NCBI GenBank assembly: GCA_947561585.1
Contig: CANNZV010002600.1
Coordinates: 27,411 to 91,410 of the forward strand
Reading direction: 5' to 3'
DNA: 64,000 bases
Origin: Caprella mutica
Lineage: Eukaryota > Arthropoda > Malacostraca > Amphipoda > Caprellidae
The position numbers and the translations under genes were made by a program. The notes beneath the pieces were generated by a model. The model saw only the letters and a list, made by a program, of their open reading frames with translations. It made no database searches and was not told the DNA's origin. Position 1 is the first letter of the stretch. Each line of letters starts with the position of its first letter. This document shows, in pieces, positions 52,686 to 59,684 of the stretch.

Positions 52686-53882
52686 ATGCAGCGCGCGGTG
52701 ACAGAGAAATGGCTCAGTTTGGCTTTTCTGTTTCTGGTGCCTTGGTGTTCACTGGCTAGCGCGGAGACTAACACTCTCTTGGCGAGTCCTCCGCAGGTGC
52801 TCTTCGTCTTTGATGCCTCGCAAAGCATGTACGGAGAGCTTCCTGGCTCCTCGCGATCGAAGTTGGATTTGGCGAAGGCTCTCATGAAGACGGCGCTCGA
52901 GGATTGGCCAGCAGAGATCCAAGTGGGGCTGCTAGTCTATGGGCATCGTGGACGTCGTGCGCCTGGGGGAAATCGTTGTCGAGACATCGAGCTTCTCGTG
53001 CCTTTGGCTCCGGGTCAGGCTCTAGAGGTTCGCAAGAGGGTGCTTGGTCTATCAGCTAGAGGGACCACGCCGTTGTGTGCGGCTTTGGAAGCGGCCGGGC
53101 GACACCTGGAAGCATCGGAGAAGCCAGGCACTCTCGTTCTGATCAGTGATGGAAGTGAGGAATGTGGTGGTGACCTGTTGGAAACGGTGCGCGTGTTAGC
53201 CGCGAGCGGATCGCAGCTTACGGTCGATGTGTTGAGTCTTGGTCAGTCGGCAGCTCAGAATGCTCCTTTGAAGGAACTGGCTCAGCTCACTGCGGGGAAT
53301 CTGTTCGATGTGGGCGATGAGGCTGCTGCTGCGGCTGCCATGGAGGAGATCAGGGAGAACTTGAACGGCCAAAGTAATCTTACGGTTTCTGCAGTGGATC
53401 TTTGGGAAGATGAGAGGCTGACGGCGACGGAGATCTCGTGGGAGCTCTTTGGTGTGGAGGGCGAGAAGGACCTGGTGGGGGAGTTCTCAGGGCCTGCTTT
53501 GCAGTTGCAGGTGACGCCTGGGCTTTATTGGGTCGTCGCTCAGAGTGCGGAGCATCGCTATGGATTTCAAGCGCACGTGCCTCAAGCTAAGAAAGTGACC
53601 AAGCGCTTGAGTCTTGCTCTAGGTGAAGTGGAGCTACTCCCTAAGGGGTTGGAGGAGACGGAGAAATGGAGCTTGAAAGTGAGATCGCAGATGCCTCAAA
53701 TGAGCGATTCTAAAGTGATTGTTAGTCGGGTGAATGTGTCTGGCCCTCAACGAGTTTCTCTACCTCAAGGCCACTATCTAGTGGAGTATCAGCGTGATGG
53801 CGTAGTCGCTAAATATTCGCGATCTCTCATGGCAGAGTCCGAAAGACGACATGTGTTTGATCTTTCTTTCGGCAAAGAATAG
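52686..53882 (+). CDS. Exported von Willebrand factor A domain protein
   Basis: 398 residues from ATG 52686, chosen because it starts a signal peptide (EKWLSLAFLFLVPWCSLASAE); the frame is open back to 52599. The VWA domain begins PQVLFVFDASQSMYGELPG, with DASQS forming the MIDAS, then LLVYGHRG, GTTPLCAALEAA (MIDAS threonine) and LISDGSEECGG (second aspartate). The C-terminal 150 residues are beta-rich and unassigned. It lies 44 bases after the lipid operon and 54 before the acetyltransferase fusion, so cotranscription is possible but not shown. The protein probably binds a ligand through a divalent cation in the periplasm. Confidence 0.88.
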   Translation: MQRAVTEKWLSLAFLFLVPWCSLASAETNTLLASPPQVLFVFDASQSMYGELPGSSRSKLDLAKALMKTALEDWPAEIQVGLLVYGHRGRRAPGGNRCRDIELLVPLAPGQALEVRKRVLGLSARGTTPLCAALEAAGRHLEASEKPGTLVLISDGSEECGGDLLETVRVLAASGSQLTVDVLSLGQSAAQNAPLKELAQLTAGNLFDVGDEAAAAAAMEEIRENLNGQSNLTVSAVDLWEDERLTATEISWELFGVEGEKDLVGEFSGPALQLQVTPGLYWVVAQSAEHRYGFQAHVPQAKKVTKRLSLALGEVELLPKGLEETEKWSLKVRSQMPQMSDSKVIVSRVNVSGPQRVSLPQGHYLVEYQRDGVVAKYSRSLMAESERRHVFDLSFGKE

Positions 53883-53936
53883 GCTGGCGTCATCGCCTAC
53901 TTATTGTAAGAACCTATAGGAGGTTTCCCCACCGCT

Positions 53937-55448
53937 ATGACGAGTGATTACTCGAAAGTTGTTCCCGAATTGTTAAAGTCCTACCGAGAGCTCGGTGGAT
54001 TGAATCAATGTGATCGTACCCATCTGCCGTCTAAGCGTGCGATTGGGCAGATCTGTGAGGAATTTCTAACATTACTCTTTCCAGGCTACTTCGACAGCGA
54101 AGCAGTGCCAGCATCTGAGTTGGAGATGATCACAACTGAGCGGCTAACGGCGATGAACCGTGAGTTACACAGGCAGATCGCTAAAAGTTTCCAATGTTCG
54201 CGCAATGGATCGGATGATTGTTTGCAGCAGGTCTCTGCCATCGTGAGTGATTTCTTGGGGACACTCCCTGAGATCCGCTCCGTTCTGAAAACGGACGTGG
54301 ACGCTGCCTACGAAGGCGACCCCGCCGCGACGAGCACGCAGGAGGTCATTCTATCGTATCCTTGCATTGAGGCGATTGCTATTCAGCGGCTTGCTCACGA
54401 GCTCTATCGTCGAGACGTGCCGATTCTACCTCGGATCATGACGGAATGGGCGCACTCTCAGACTGGGATCGATATCCACCCTGGGGCGTCTATTGGCCCT
54501 TACTTCTTCATTGATCATGGCACCGGAGTGGTTATTGGAGAGACTTGTGTCATTGGTAGTCACGTCAAGATCTATGATGGCGTCACGCTAGGGGCGCGGA
54601 GTTTTCCGAAGGATGAAGATGGGCGGATCGTCAAAGGCATCAAGCGGCATCCTAATGTCGAGGATCATGTCACGATTTATGCCAATGCGATCATTCTTGG
54701 TGGTGAAACAACCATTGGGGCGAATAGTACGATTGGAGCCAACGCCTTTCTCATGAAGTCGGTTGAGCCAAATTCTTTGGTGGCTCTTGAAGAGCTTGAT
54801 CACAAGATCGTGGTTAAGGGCGAAGAGCCCAAGACTTCTGCTAACAAAGCGAGAAATGCGGCAGGGCGTGCTCAGTCTGGTGTCTTGTGTGCTTTGCCCC
54901 GAGGCGAGGATGCCGAGCTGACGGATTGGTGTCGCTACATGGCTGAGGAGTTGGGGCTTCCTGAGTTGGCGAAACGCGTCACCGTGTCTTGGAATCGCCG
55001 CCTGACCTCCACGGCTGGTAATGCCAATCATCACACTGGCCAGATCACGCTGAATCCTCGATTGCGTGAAATTTCTGAGCAAGAGGTTGGGCGAACGATG
55101 CGCCACGAACTGGCTCATTTGATCGCCTTCTCGAGGGCTGGAAGTCGCCGCATCGAGCCTCATGGGCCGGAGTGGCGTCAGGCGTGTGTGGATGTGGGGA
55201 TTCCTGATGAACCGCGTTGCCACGACTTACCATTGCCGCGTCGACGTCAGAAGCCAAAGTATGCCTACCAGTGTCCTAATTGCTTGGATGTTCTCATGCG
55301 CATTCGACCGCTCAAGCGGAGTTCGGCCTGCTTTACCTGCTGCAGCAGCTACCATCGTGGGCGCTATAGCTCGCGCTTTGCTTATGAGAGTATTCCTCTT
55401 CAGCTCGGCATCCAACTAGCGCGCGAGGCTGAGCCTGAAACGCCCTAG
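53937..55448 (+). CDS. Serine O-acetyltransferase fused to a SprT-like metalloprotease
   Basis: 503 residues in one uninterrupted frame; AGGAGGT (53918-53924) precedes ATG by 12 bases. Residues 1-170 are the helical N-terminal domain of the EpsC/CysE type, and 174-295 are the left-handed beta-helix transferase with HPGASIGPYFFIDHGTGVVIGE, IYDGVTLGARSFPK and RHPNVEDHVTIYANAIILGG. After a short linker (296-330), residues 331-490 look like SprT/Spartan: zinc site HELAH (390-394) with a third His at 409 in EPHGPEWRQ, then a zinc ribbon with Cys446, Cys449, Cys465 and Cys468. A serine acetyltransferase makes O-acetylserine for cysteine synthesis; SprT-like proteases act on DNA-bound proteins. An internal ATG at 54939 could give the second part alone but would cut into its first helix. 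Confidence 0.88.
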   Translation: MTSDYSKVVPELLKSYRELGGLNQCDRTHLPSKRAIGQICEEFLTLLFPGYFDSEAVPASELEMITTERLTAMNRELHRQIAKSFQCSRNGSDDCLQQVSAIVSDFLGTLPEIRSVLKTDVDAAYEGDPAATSTQEVILSYPCIEAIAIQRLAHELYRRDVPILPRIMTEWAHSQTGIDIHPGASIGPYFFIDHGTGVVIGETCVIGSHVKIYDGVTLGARSFPKDEDGRIVKGIKRHPNVEDHVTIYANAIILGGETTIGANSTIGANAFLMKSVEPNSLVALEELDHKIVVKGEEPKTSANKARNAAGRAQSGVLCALPRGEDAELTDWCRYMAEELGLPELAKRVTVSWNRRLTSTAGNANHHTGQITLNPRLREISEQEVGRTMRHELAHLIAFSRAGSRRIEPHGPEWRQACVDVGIPDEPRCHDLPLPRRRQKPKYAYQCPNCLDVLMRIRPLKRSSACFTCCSSYHRGRYSSRFAYESIPLQLGIQLAREAEPETP

Positions 55449-55888
55449 CGCTTGCGAAAGCCAAAGAACATTCCTGTGCCTGCGGAACCTGCGGACGGGA
55501 GGTAGCCCATGAGCACTTGCTTCATGCCTTCCGCTCCGGCCTGCAGGGAGGCTAAGGTTTGATGGACCCACGCTTCAAGAGAAACCCAATCTAGCGTGAT
55601 CCAGCCGGTGCCTTTGAGGACGCCGATGATGAGCAAGGCGCCTCCAGCAAGCATGACGGCCATCTTGACGAAACGGCGAAAGATCCAGCCGATGGCGAAG
55701 CCGCCGAGGTAGCTGCCACCGAAACGCATGAGGGCAGGTGAGTAGTCACTCATCCAAGCCATGGCTCCGACGCCCGTGGTCAGGCCTGCGGCGATGACCG
55801 ACTTGGCGTGCCAGGGTGGTTCCGATCCAAGTCGTGACCCATCGGGATCAGAGACCTTTCGTTTGAGCAGTTCCCAGAGGAAATTCAT
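55445..55888 (-). CDS. FUN14-family membrane protein
   Basis: 147 residues from ATG 55888 (GGAG five bases upstream; a longer frame to 55945 would run into the neighbouring gene). Two or three transmembrane segments contain the FUN14 pattern: GGSYLGGFAIGWIFRRFVKMAVMLAGGALLIIGVL, then GTGWITLDWVSLEAWV (motifs partial). The eukaryotic FUNDC1 relatives act in mitochondrial quality control; bacterial function is not known. Its stop and the stop of the acetyltransferase fusion share the bases CTAG, so the two convergent genes overlap by four bases with no terminator between them. Confidence 0.75.
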   Translation of the reverse strand: MNFLWELLKRKVSDPDGSRLGSEPPWHAKSVIAAGLTTGVGAMAWMSDYSPALMRFGGSYLGGFAIGWIFRRFVKMAVMLAGGALLIIGVLKGTGWITLDWVSLEAWVHQTLASLQAGAEGMKQVLMGYLPSAGSAGTGMFFGFRKR

Positions 55889-55941
55889 GAGCACTCCGAT
55901 AGGGTTCGTTTCCCTTGCTTGCAAGGAAATGCCTACGCTTG

Positions 55942-57333
55942 TCAATCGACGGTCACGTCATCGAGAAAGAATCCCGCGCCGTTAGGCTCTGTCGGGTCGG
56001 AGCGGAAGAGCCATTCGATGATGACCTTGCCGCCACGTGCTTTCTCTGGGATCACGGCTTCGTGGTAGGTCCACGTGTCTGTTTTGAACCAGAAGATATC
56101 CTGCCCAAGTTCGATGATATCGCCGGTCTCTGTGAGGTAGTTCACCTGGGTGCCTTCTTGGCCTTCGGTCACATCCACGTAGTACCAGAAGGATAATTTG
56201 GGTTTCACTTTGTCACTTAGATCGATGACAGGGCTACGCAGCGCTGTGGTGGAATCATTTGCGAAGGGTGACGCGAGGTTGGTTCCATAGGCGTTGGCGC
56301 CGCCATGCGCTTCTGATAGATCAGGCGCTGCGGGGGTGCCGAGTTCCCATTGGGTCTCGCCACCCGTGAGTGCGACAGTCCATCCTTCGGCACCATTCTC
56401 GAAGTCGTCTGTGAATAGCGGTGGTGCTTCACGTAGACGGTAAAACTGGGTGGGTTCTGTCTGGTCAGAGGCTTCTAGGTTAATGCCAGTAGATCCCAGC
56501 CCGATCTTTGGTTTGCTCAATACGTTCCACATTTGAAGGTCATTGCTGGCTTCGAAGAGGAAGTCTCCGCTGGTCTGGATGCTGACCGAGTAGTCTAGCT
56601 GAATGCTATCGGGGGTACGCGTGAAGCTTTCTAGTAGAGGAGGCGTCACTGGGATCGTGGGATCAAAGGAAGCAAAGTTATCGAAGGTTGCTTGCGTGGT
56701 ACCGTCAGCCACTCCTGAGTTGGTGAAGATGCCAGAAGAGCCGCTTTCGTAGGCATCGTCCTCTGCTTCTAAGATGGCCAGCTCGAGTTCAGGCACTGCG
56801 GCATCGGCTACACTAGCGGTGACTTGATTGCCGATCACGTTGAGGCGAAAGCGATAGGAGGTACCTGGCTCCAAAGGGAGCTCAACTTTGCTCAGCGTAG
56901 AGGCGGCCTCGTTGTCTAGTCGGCTGAGATAGATCGCTTGCTCATCGACGTCGTAGCTCAGGGCGTAGCCGCCGGTGGTGCCAAGTCCGATGGTCACGGC
57001 TCTCGCGAGAATGCCGAGGTCTTGAAAGAGGTCATTGTCCCAGCTGATGATGTCTGTGATGACGGTCACGTCTGTAAAGAGGACATCTTCACGAAAGATT
57101 CCCACACGCGATGGGCCCAGCGCTTCGGGGTCAGGTGAGGCGAAGGACTTGAGTTCGATGCTGTTTCCATCAGGGAAATTGAATTCAGAGGCCGTGCCAC
57201 CCAAGGCTGCGAGCACATCAGAGCGCGTCCATCCGTCTGTATTTCCATCATTGAAATCGTCTGTCTGGCCGAGCAGCGAACTGGTAAGCAGAGCGAGAAA
57301 CAGACTGGGGAGGGTTCCTTGATACCTTGGCAT
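55942..57333 (-). CDS. Exported protein with two lectin/MAM-like beta domains
   Basis: 463 residues with a signal peptide (MPRYQGTLPSLFLALLTSSLLG); the frame is open a few codons further to 57354. The first beta-sandwich (about 25-190) has FNDGNTDGWTRSDV and TSYRFRLNVIGNQVTASV, as in concanavalin-like 3-keto-disaccharide or LamG domains. The second (about 305-460) begins FTDDFENGAEGWTVAL and has RSPVIDLSDKVKPKLSFWYYVDV and ends GAGFFLDDVTVD, the MAM/carbohydrate-binding look. It probably binds a surface polysaccharide. It lies 36 bases after the stop of the 57370-57921 sigma factor gene, a common verrucomicrobial arrangement. Confidence 0.75.
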   Translation of the reverse strand: MPRYQGTLPSLFLALLTSSLLGQTDDFNDGNTDGWTRSDVLAALGGTASEFNFPDGNSIELKSFASPDPEALGPSRVGIFREDVLFTDVTVITDIISWDNDLFQDLGILARAVTIGLGTTGGYALSYDVDEQAIYLSRLDNEAASTLSKVELPLEPGTSYRFRLNVIGNQVTASVADAAVPELELAILEAEDDAYESGSSGIFTNSGVADGTTQATFDNFASFDPTIPVTPPLLESFTRTPDSIQLDYSVSIQTSGDFLFEASNDLQMWNVLSKPKIGLGSTGINLEASDQTEPTQFYRLREAPPLFTDDFENGAEGWTVALTGGETQWELGTPAAPDLSEAHGGANAYGTNLASPFANDSTTALRSPVIDLSDKVKPKLSFWYYVDVTEGQEGTQVNYLTETGDIIELGQDIFWFKTDTWTYHEAVIPEKARGGKVIIEWLFRSDPTEPNGAGFFLDDVTVD

Positions 57334-57369
57334 AGAACAGGTTGGCAAGATCATGGCCGTCTTGGCTAC

Positions 57370-57921
57370 TCAATTCTTAGTCCAGCCAGCTTCGGTCAGG
57401 TGGTGTTCGATTCTGAGTCGAAGTGTTTCGCGGATGCGGTCGAGAGAATGATAGAGCTTGTGCACGGAGGTGGAACTGCGCTGAGCGAATCTCTGGATGG
57501 TCTCACCAGAGCCGTAGCGGCACTGGATGAGCTCCTGGTCTGACTCGCTGAGGAGATTGAGGGAGGTATGCAGAGCTTCCTGCCGAGCGAGGTTCGCTTC
57601 AGAGTCCTTGTTCCAATCCGCTCGCATGGATTGCAGGCGCTCGTCGTCGAAGACTAGGCGATCCCGGCCAAGCCGTTGGCGATGTTTCAGAACTTGGAGG
57701 AAGGCGAAGCGGCAGGCCCACGGTGCGAATGGCCTCGAGGAGTCGTAGTCGTCAAACTTTCGCCATAGTGCAATAGCCGTGTCCTGTAAGATGTCATCGA
57801 TCGTGCCAGCCGGGACTTTGAGAGTCCATAGGTAGCGGCGAATGGCCGATTCGCTCTCTGTAAAGAGTTCATCGAATCTGCTCTGATTGATGCGATTTGA
57901 GGAGGGTGTGAGTGAAACCAT
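57370..57921 (-). CDS. Sigma-70 family ECF-type sigma factor
   Basis: 183 residues. Region 2: RFDELFTESESAIRRYLWTL and AGTIDDILQDTAIALWRKFDDYD, then FAPWACRFAFLQVLKHRQRL. Region 4: LNLLSESDQELIQCRYGSGETIQRFAQRSSTSVHKLYHSLDRIRETLRLRI, with the helix-turn-helix before the end (motifs partial). It matches the Rhodopirellula/Verrucomicrobium sigma family. Such factors are usually followed by a membrane or exported protein, here the lectin-like gene. A strong inverted repeat lies 20-58 bases before its start. Confidence 0.9.
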   Translation of the reverse strand: MVSLTPSSNRINQSRFDELFTESESAIRRYLWTLKVPAGTIDDILQDTAIALWRKFDDYDSSRPFAPWACRFAFLQVLKHRQRLGRDRLVFDDERLQSMRADWNKDSEANLARQEALHTSLNLLSESDQELIQCRYGSGETIQRFAQRSSTSVHKLYHSLDRIRETLRLRIEHHLTEAGWTKN

Positions 57922-57940
57922 CTGTAGTGAAAGAAAGTGT

Positions 57941-57979
57941 GCCAGGATTCTGGAAACCCCATGTGTCCAGAATCCTGGC
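57941..57979. promoter_or_regulatory. 14-bp perfect inverted repeat upstream of the sigma factor gene
   Basis: GCCAGGATTCTGGA (57941-57954) pairs exactly with 57966-57979 across 11 bases. It lies 20-58 bases upstream of the ATG at 57921, so it is either in the leader or the promoter. As RNA it would be a very stable hairpin, followed toward the gene by a pyrimidine-rich TTTCTTT. Attenuation, an operator or read-through termination are possible. Confidence 0.55.
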
Positions 57980-58046
57980 GTGTTCGATGTGTTGATAGAG
58001 TTCGGGCACCACCCCGGCTCTCACATGAAATTGGTGTAGGAATGAT

Positions 58047-58080
58047 AGGCCGCGAGAGAATGGGGATCCTCTCGCGGCCT
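58047..58080 (-). terminator. Terminator hairpin after the helical-repeat gene
   Basis: AGGCCGCGAGAG (58047-58058) is the exact complement of 58069-58080, with a 10-base loop, giving a strong 12-bp stem. It lies 135 bases past the stop of the 58215-59606 gene and before the sigma factor promoter region. The remaining bases 57980-58046 and 58081-58214 hold nothing else that I can support. Confidence 0.7.
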
Positions 58081-58214
58081 TCTACCTAACTTTGAAATGC
58101 CCTCACATCGGCTGAATGGTTCCCACCAATGTTACCATGCAGCTGGGAGTATGAGGGGCACTTCAAATGGATGTAGCGGTTGGGGTGCTCTAGATAGAAT
58201 TTGGGAGAAAAGTT

Positions 58215-59606
58215 TTAGCGACCACGGCCTCGGAAGCGGTCGCCACCGCGTCGTTGGTTCTCGAGTGTATTCTGCTGGGCTTCTTCGCTCAGGCCACTGG
58301 TGGGCAACCAGGCTTCCGCCGCAGCGCGGTCACTGCGGATCCAATCTTGGGCTACTTCTTGAAGTGTGCTTGTGCGGAGTTCTTGGTTTCCGATCGTTCC
58401 AGCCCAAGCTGCTGCTGATTCTGGATCTTCGCGGGATAGTTCTTTCGCGAATCCTTCCACGGCTGAGTCTTTGACGGGAGAGTCAGGCATCTGAGTGAGA
58501 TATTCACTGGCTGCGACGGGATCTTTCTCCGTCCATTCGTCGAGCGCTTCTTCGAACACGCGTAGCTGCGTGCTCTCAGGAAGGTCGCTTGCCCAATCGA
58601 TGACGGCTTGCGGATCATCTTCGGCCCAACGTTCAGCCACTTCGGTCACGGCACGGCCAGCGTATTCTTCGCTAGCATGTTCACCTACCCACTCGATGGC
58701 GCCTTCTAGATCTTCGCGAGCGAAGGTGCTGGCGATGCGATCCATGGCGCCTTCTTTGAGGTCATCGCTGGCTAAGGTATCGACCCATTTCGCAGCGCTG
58801 GCGGTTCCATTCTCTAACATTTCTTCGGCAACGGTGCCCATGTAGCGCCCGCGAGACTCGTTGTCTTCCGGGAGTTTGTTAATGAAGCTGATAGCGTCCT
58901 CAACGCCGTTTGCCATGAGTCCTCGGACGATACCGCTGGTGTACATGTCTTTGCGACGATCGTCGCCTTCCAAAGTGTTCACATATTCTAACGCTGCGGC
59001 AGAGTCTTTCGTCGCCCAGCCGCTGAGCGCGCTGTAGATATCAAAGGCTCCACCACCATCGCGTCCGCCGCGACCTCCACGGCGATTCTCGCCACCATCG
59101 GCTTCGCTTTCAGCTGCGGCAATGGCTGTGAGTTCTGCCACCGCAGCTTCACCATCTAGGCGGCCCCAAGCATTCAGCATGAGGCGCATTTCATCTCCGC
59201 CACCACGTCCGAATCCGCCGCGCCGGTTGTTGCTTGATTCGCGGAGAGCGGTGAAGGCGGCCTTGGCATTCTCGGGAGTGAGTTGATCTAGCAGAGCGCT
59301 GAACATGGCGTTCTTCTTCAGCGGATCATTCTCCTTCATCATCGCTGCGATGGCTTTGCTCATGCCTTCACTTTCAATGACGCCTCCGTTCATAAAGGAA
59401 GCTGTCAGTGGGTTCGCTTTCTCCATGGCAATGGACGCGGCTGACTTGTTACGCTGGGTTGGAGTCAGCGATCCGCTTCCGGAGGCGGTGAGTTGGTTAT
59501 CTGTGCCGGATGTGGAATCAGGTGCTGGTTTGAGAGCCCAGCCGAGGCCGAAGGCTCCCGCCGTGGAGACGATGAGGGTGGCGATAAAGGGGGTGCGATT
59601 CTTCAT
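58215..59606 (-). CDS. Exported helical-repeat protein with Trp/Asp-Pro repeats
   Basis: 463 residues with an N-terminal membrane segment (TPFIATLIVSTAGAFGLGWAL). After a low-complexity Arg/Gly insert (RRGGRGGRDGG near residue 177) come about eight repeats of some 33 residues: 'AIEWVGEHASEEYAGRAVTE', 'VIDWASDLPESTQLRVFEEA', 'ASEYLTQMPDSPVKDSAVEG', each with Trp or Tyr, Leu-Pro and Asp-Pro. The repeat also appears in 289-1602 and 1619-3247. The C-terminus ends in RRGGDRFRGRGR. A solenoid protein-binding surface is likely. Both Arg/Gly segments are odd for an exported protein and could bind polyanions. Confidence 0.8.
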   Translation of the reverse strand: MKNRTPFIATLIVSTAGAFGLGWALKPAPDSTSGTDNQLTASGSGSLTPTQRNKSAASIAMEKANPLTASFMNGGVIESEGMSKAIAAMMKENDPLKKNAMFSALLDQLTPENAKAAFTALRESSNNRRGGFGRGGGDEMRLMLNAWGRLDGEAAVAELTAIAAAESEADGGENRRGGRGGRDGGGAFDIYSALSGWATKDSAAALEYVNTLEGDDRRKDMYTSGIVRGLMANGVEDAISFINKLPEDNESRGRYMGTVAEEMLENGTASAAKWVDTLASDDLKEGAMDRIASTFAREDLEGAIEWVGEHASEEYAGRAVTEVAERWAEDDPQAVIDWASDLPESTQLRVFEEALDEWTEKDPVAASEYLTQMPDSPVKDSAVEGFAKELSREDPESAAAWAGTIGNQELRTSTLQEVAQDWIRSDRAAAEAWLPTSGLSEEAQQNTLENQRRGGDRFRGRGR

Positions 59607-59684
59607 GGTGGTTAGGATGTAGAGGTTGTCCTACCGCCATGCGTCAGGCGGATGGAAACTCCGCAGACTTTCTAATAAAAAACT

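Noticed and set aside
54588..55223. A 211-codon minus-strand frame opposite the acetyltransferase-SprT fusion
   Set aside because: Shadow of the fusion gene; it has no start signal and its sequence is Arg/His-rich as expected for an antisense frame.
59635..59652. CCGCC/GGCGG hairpin between the WD40 and helical-repeat genes as a terminator
   Set aside because: Only a 5-bp stem with an eight-base loop, and it lies after, not before, the T-run on the minus strand.
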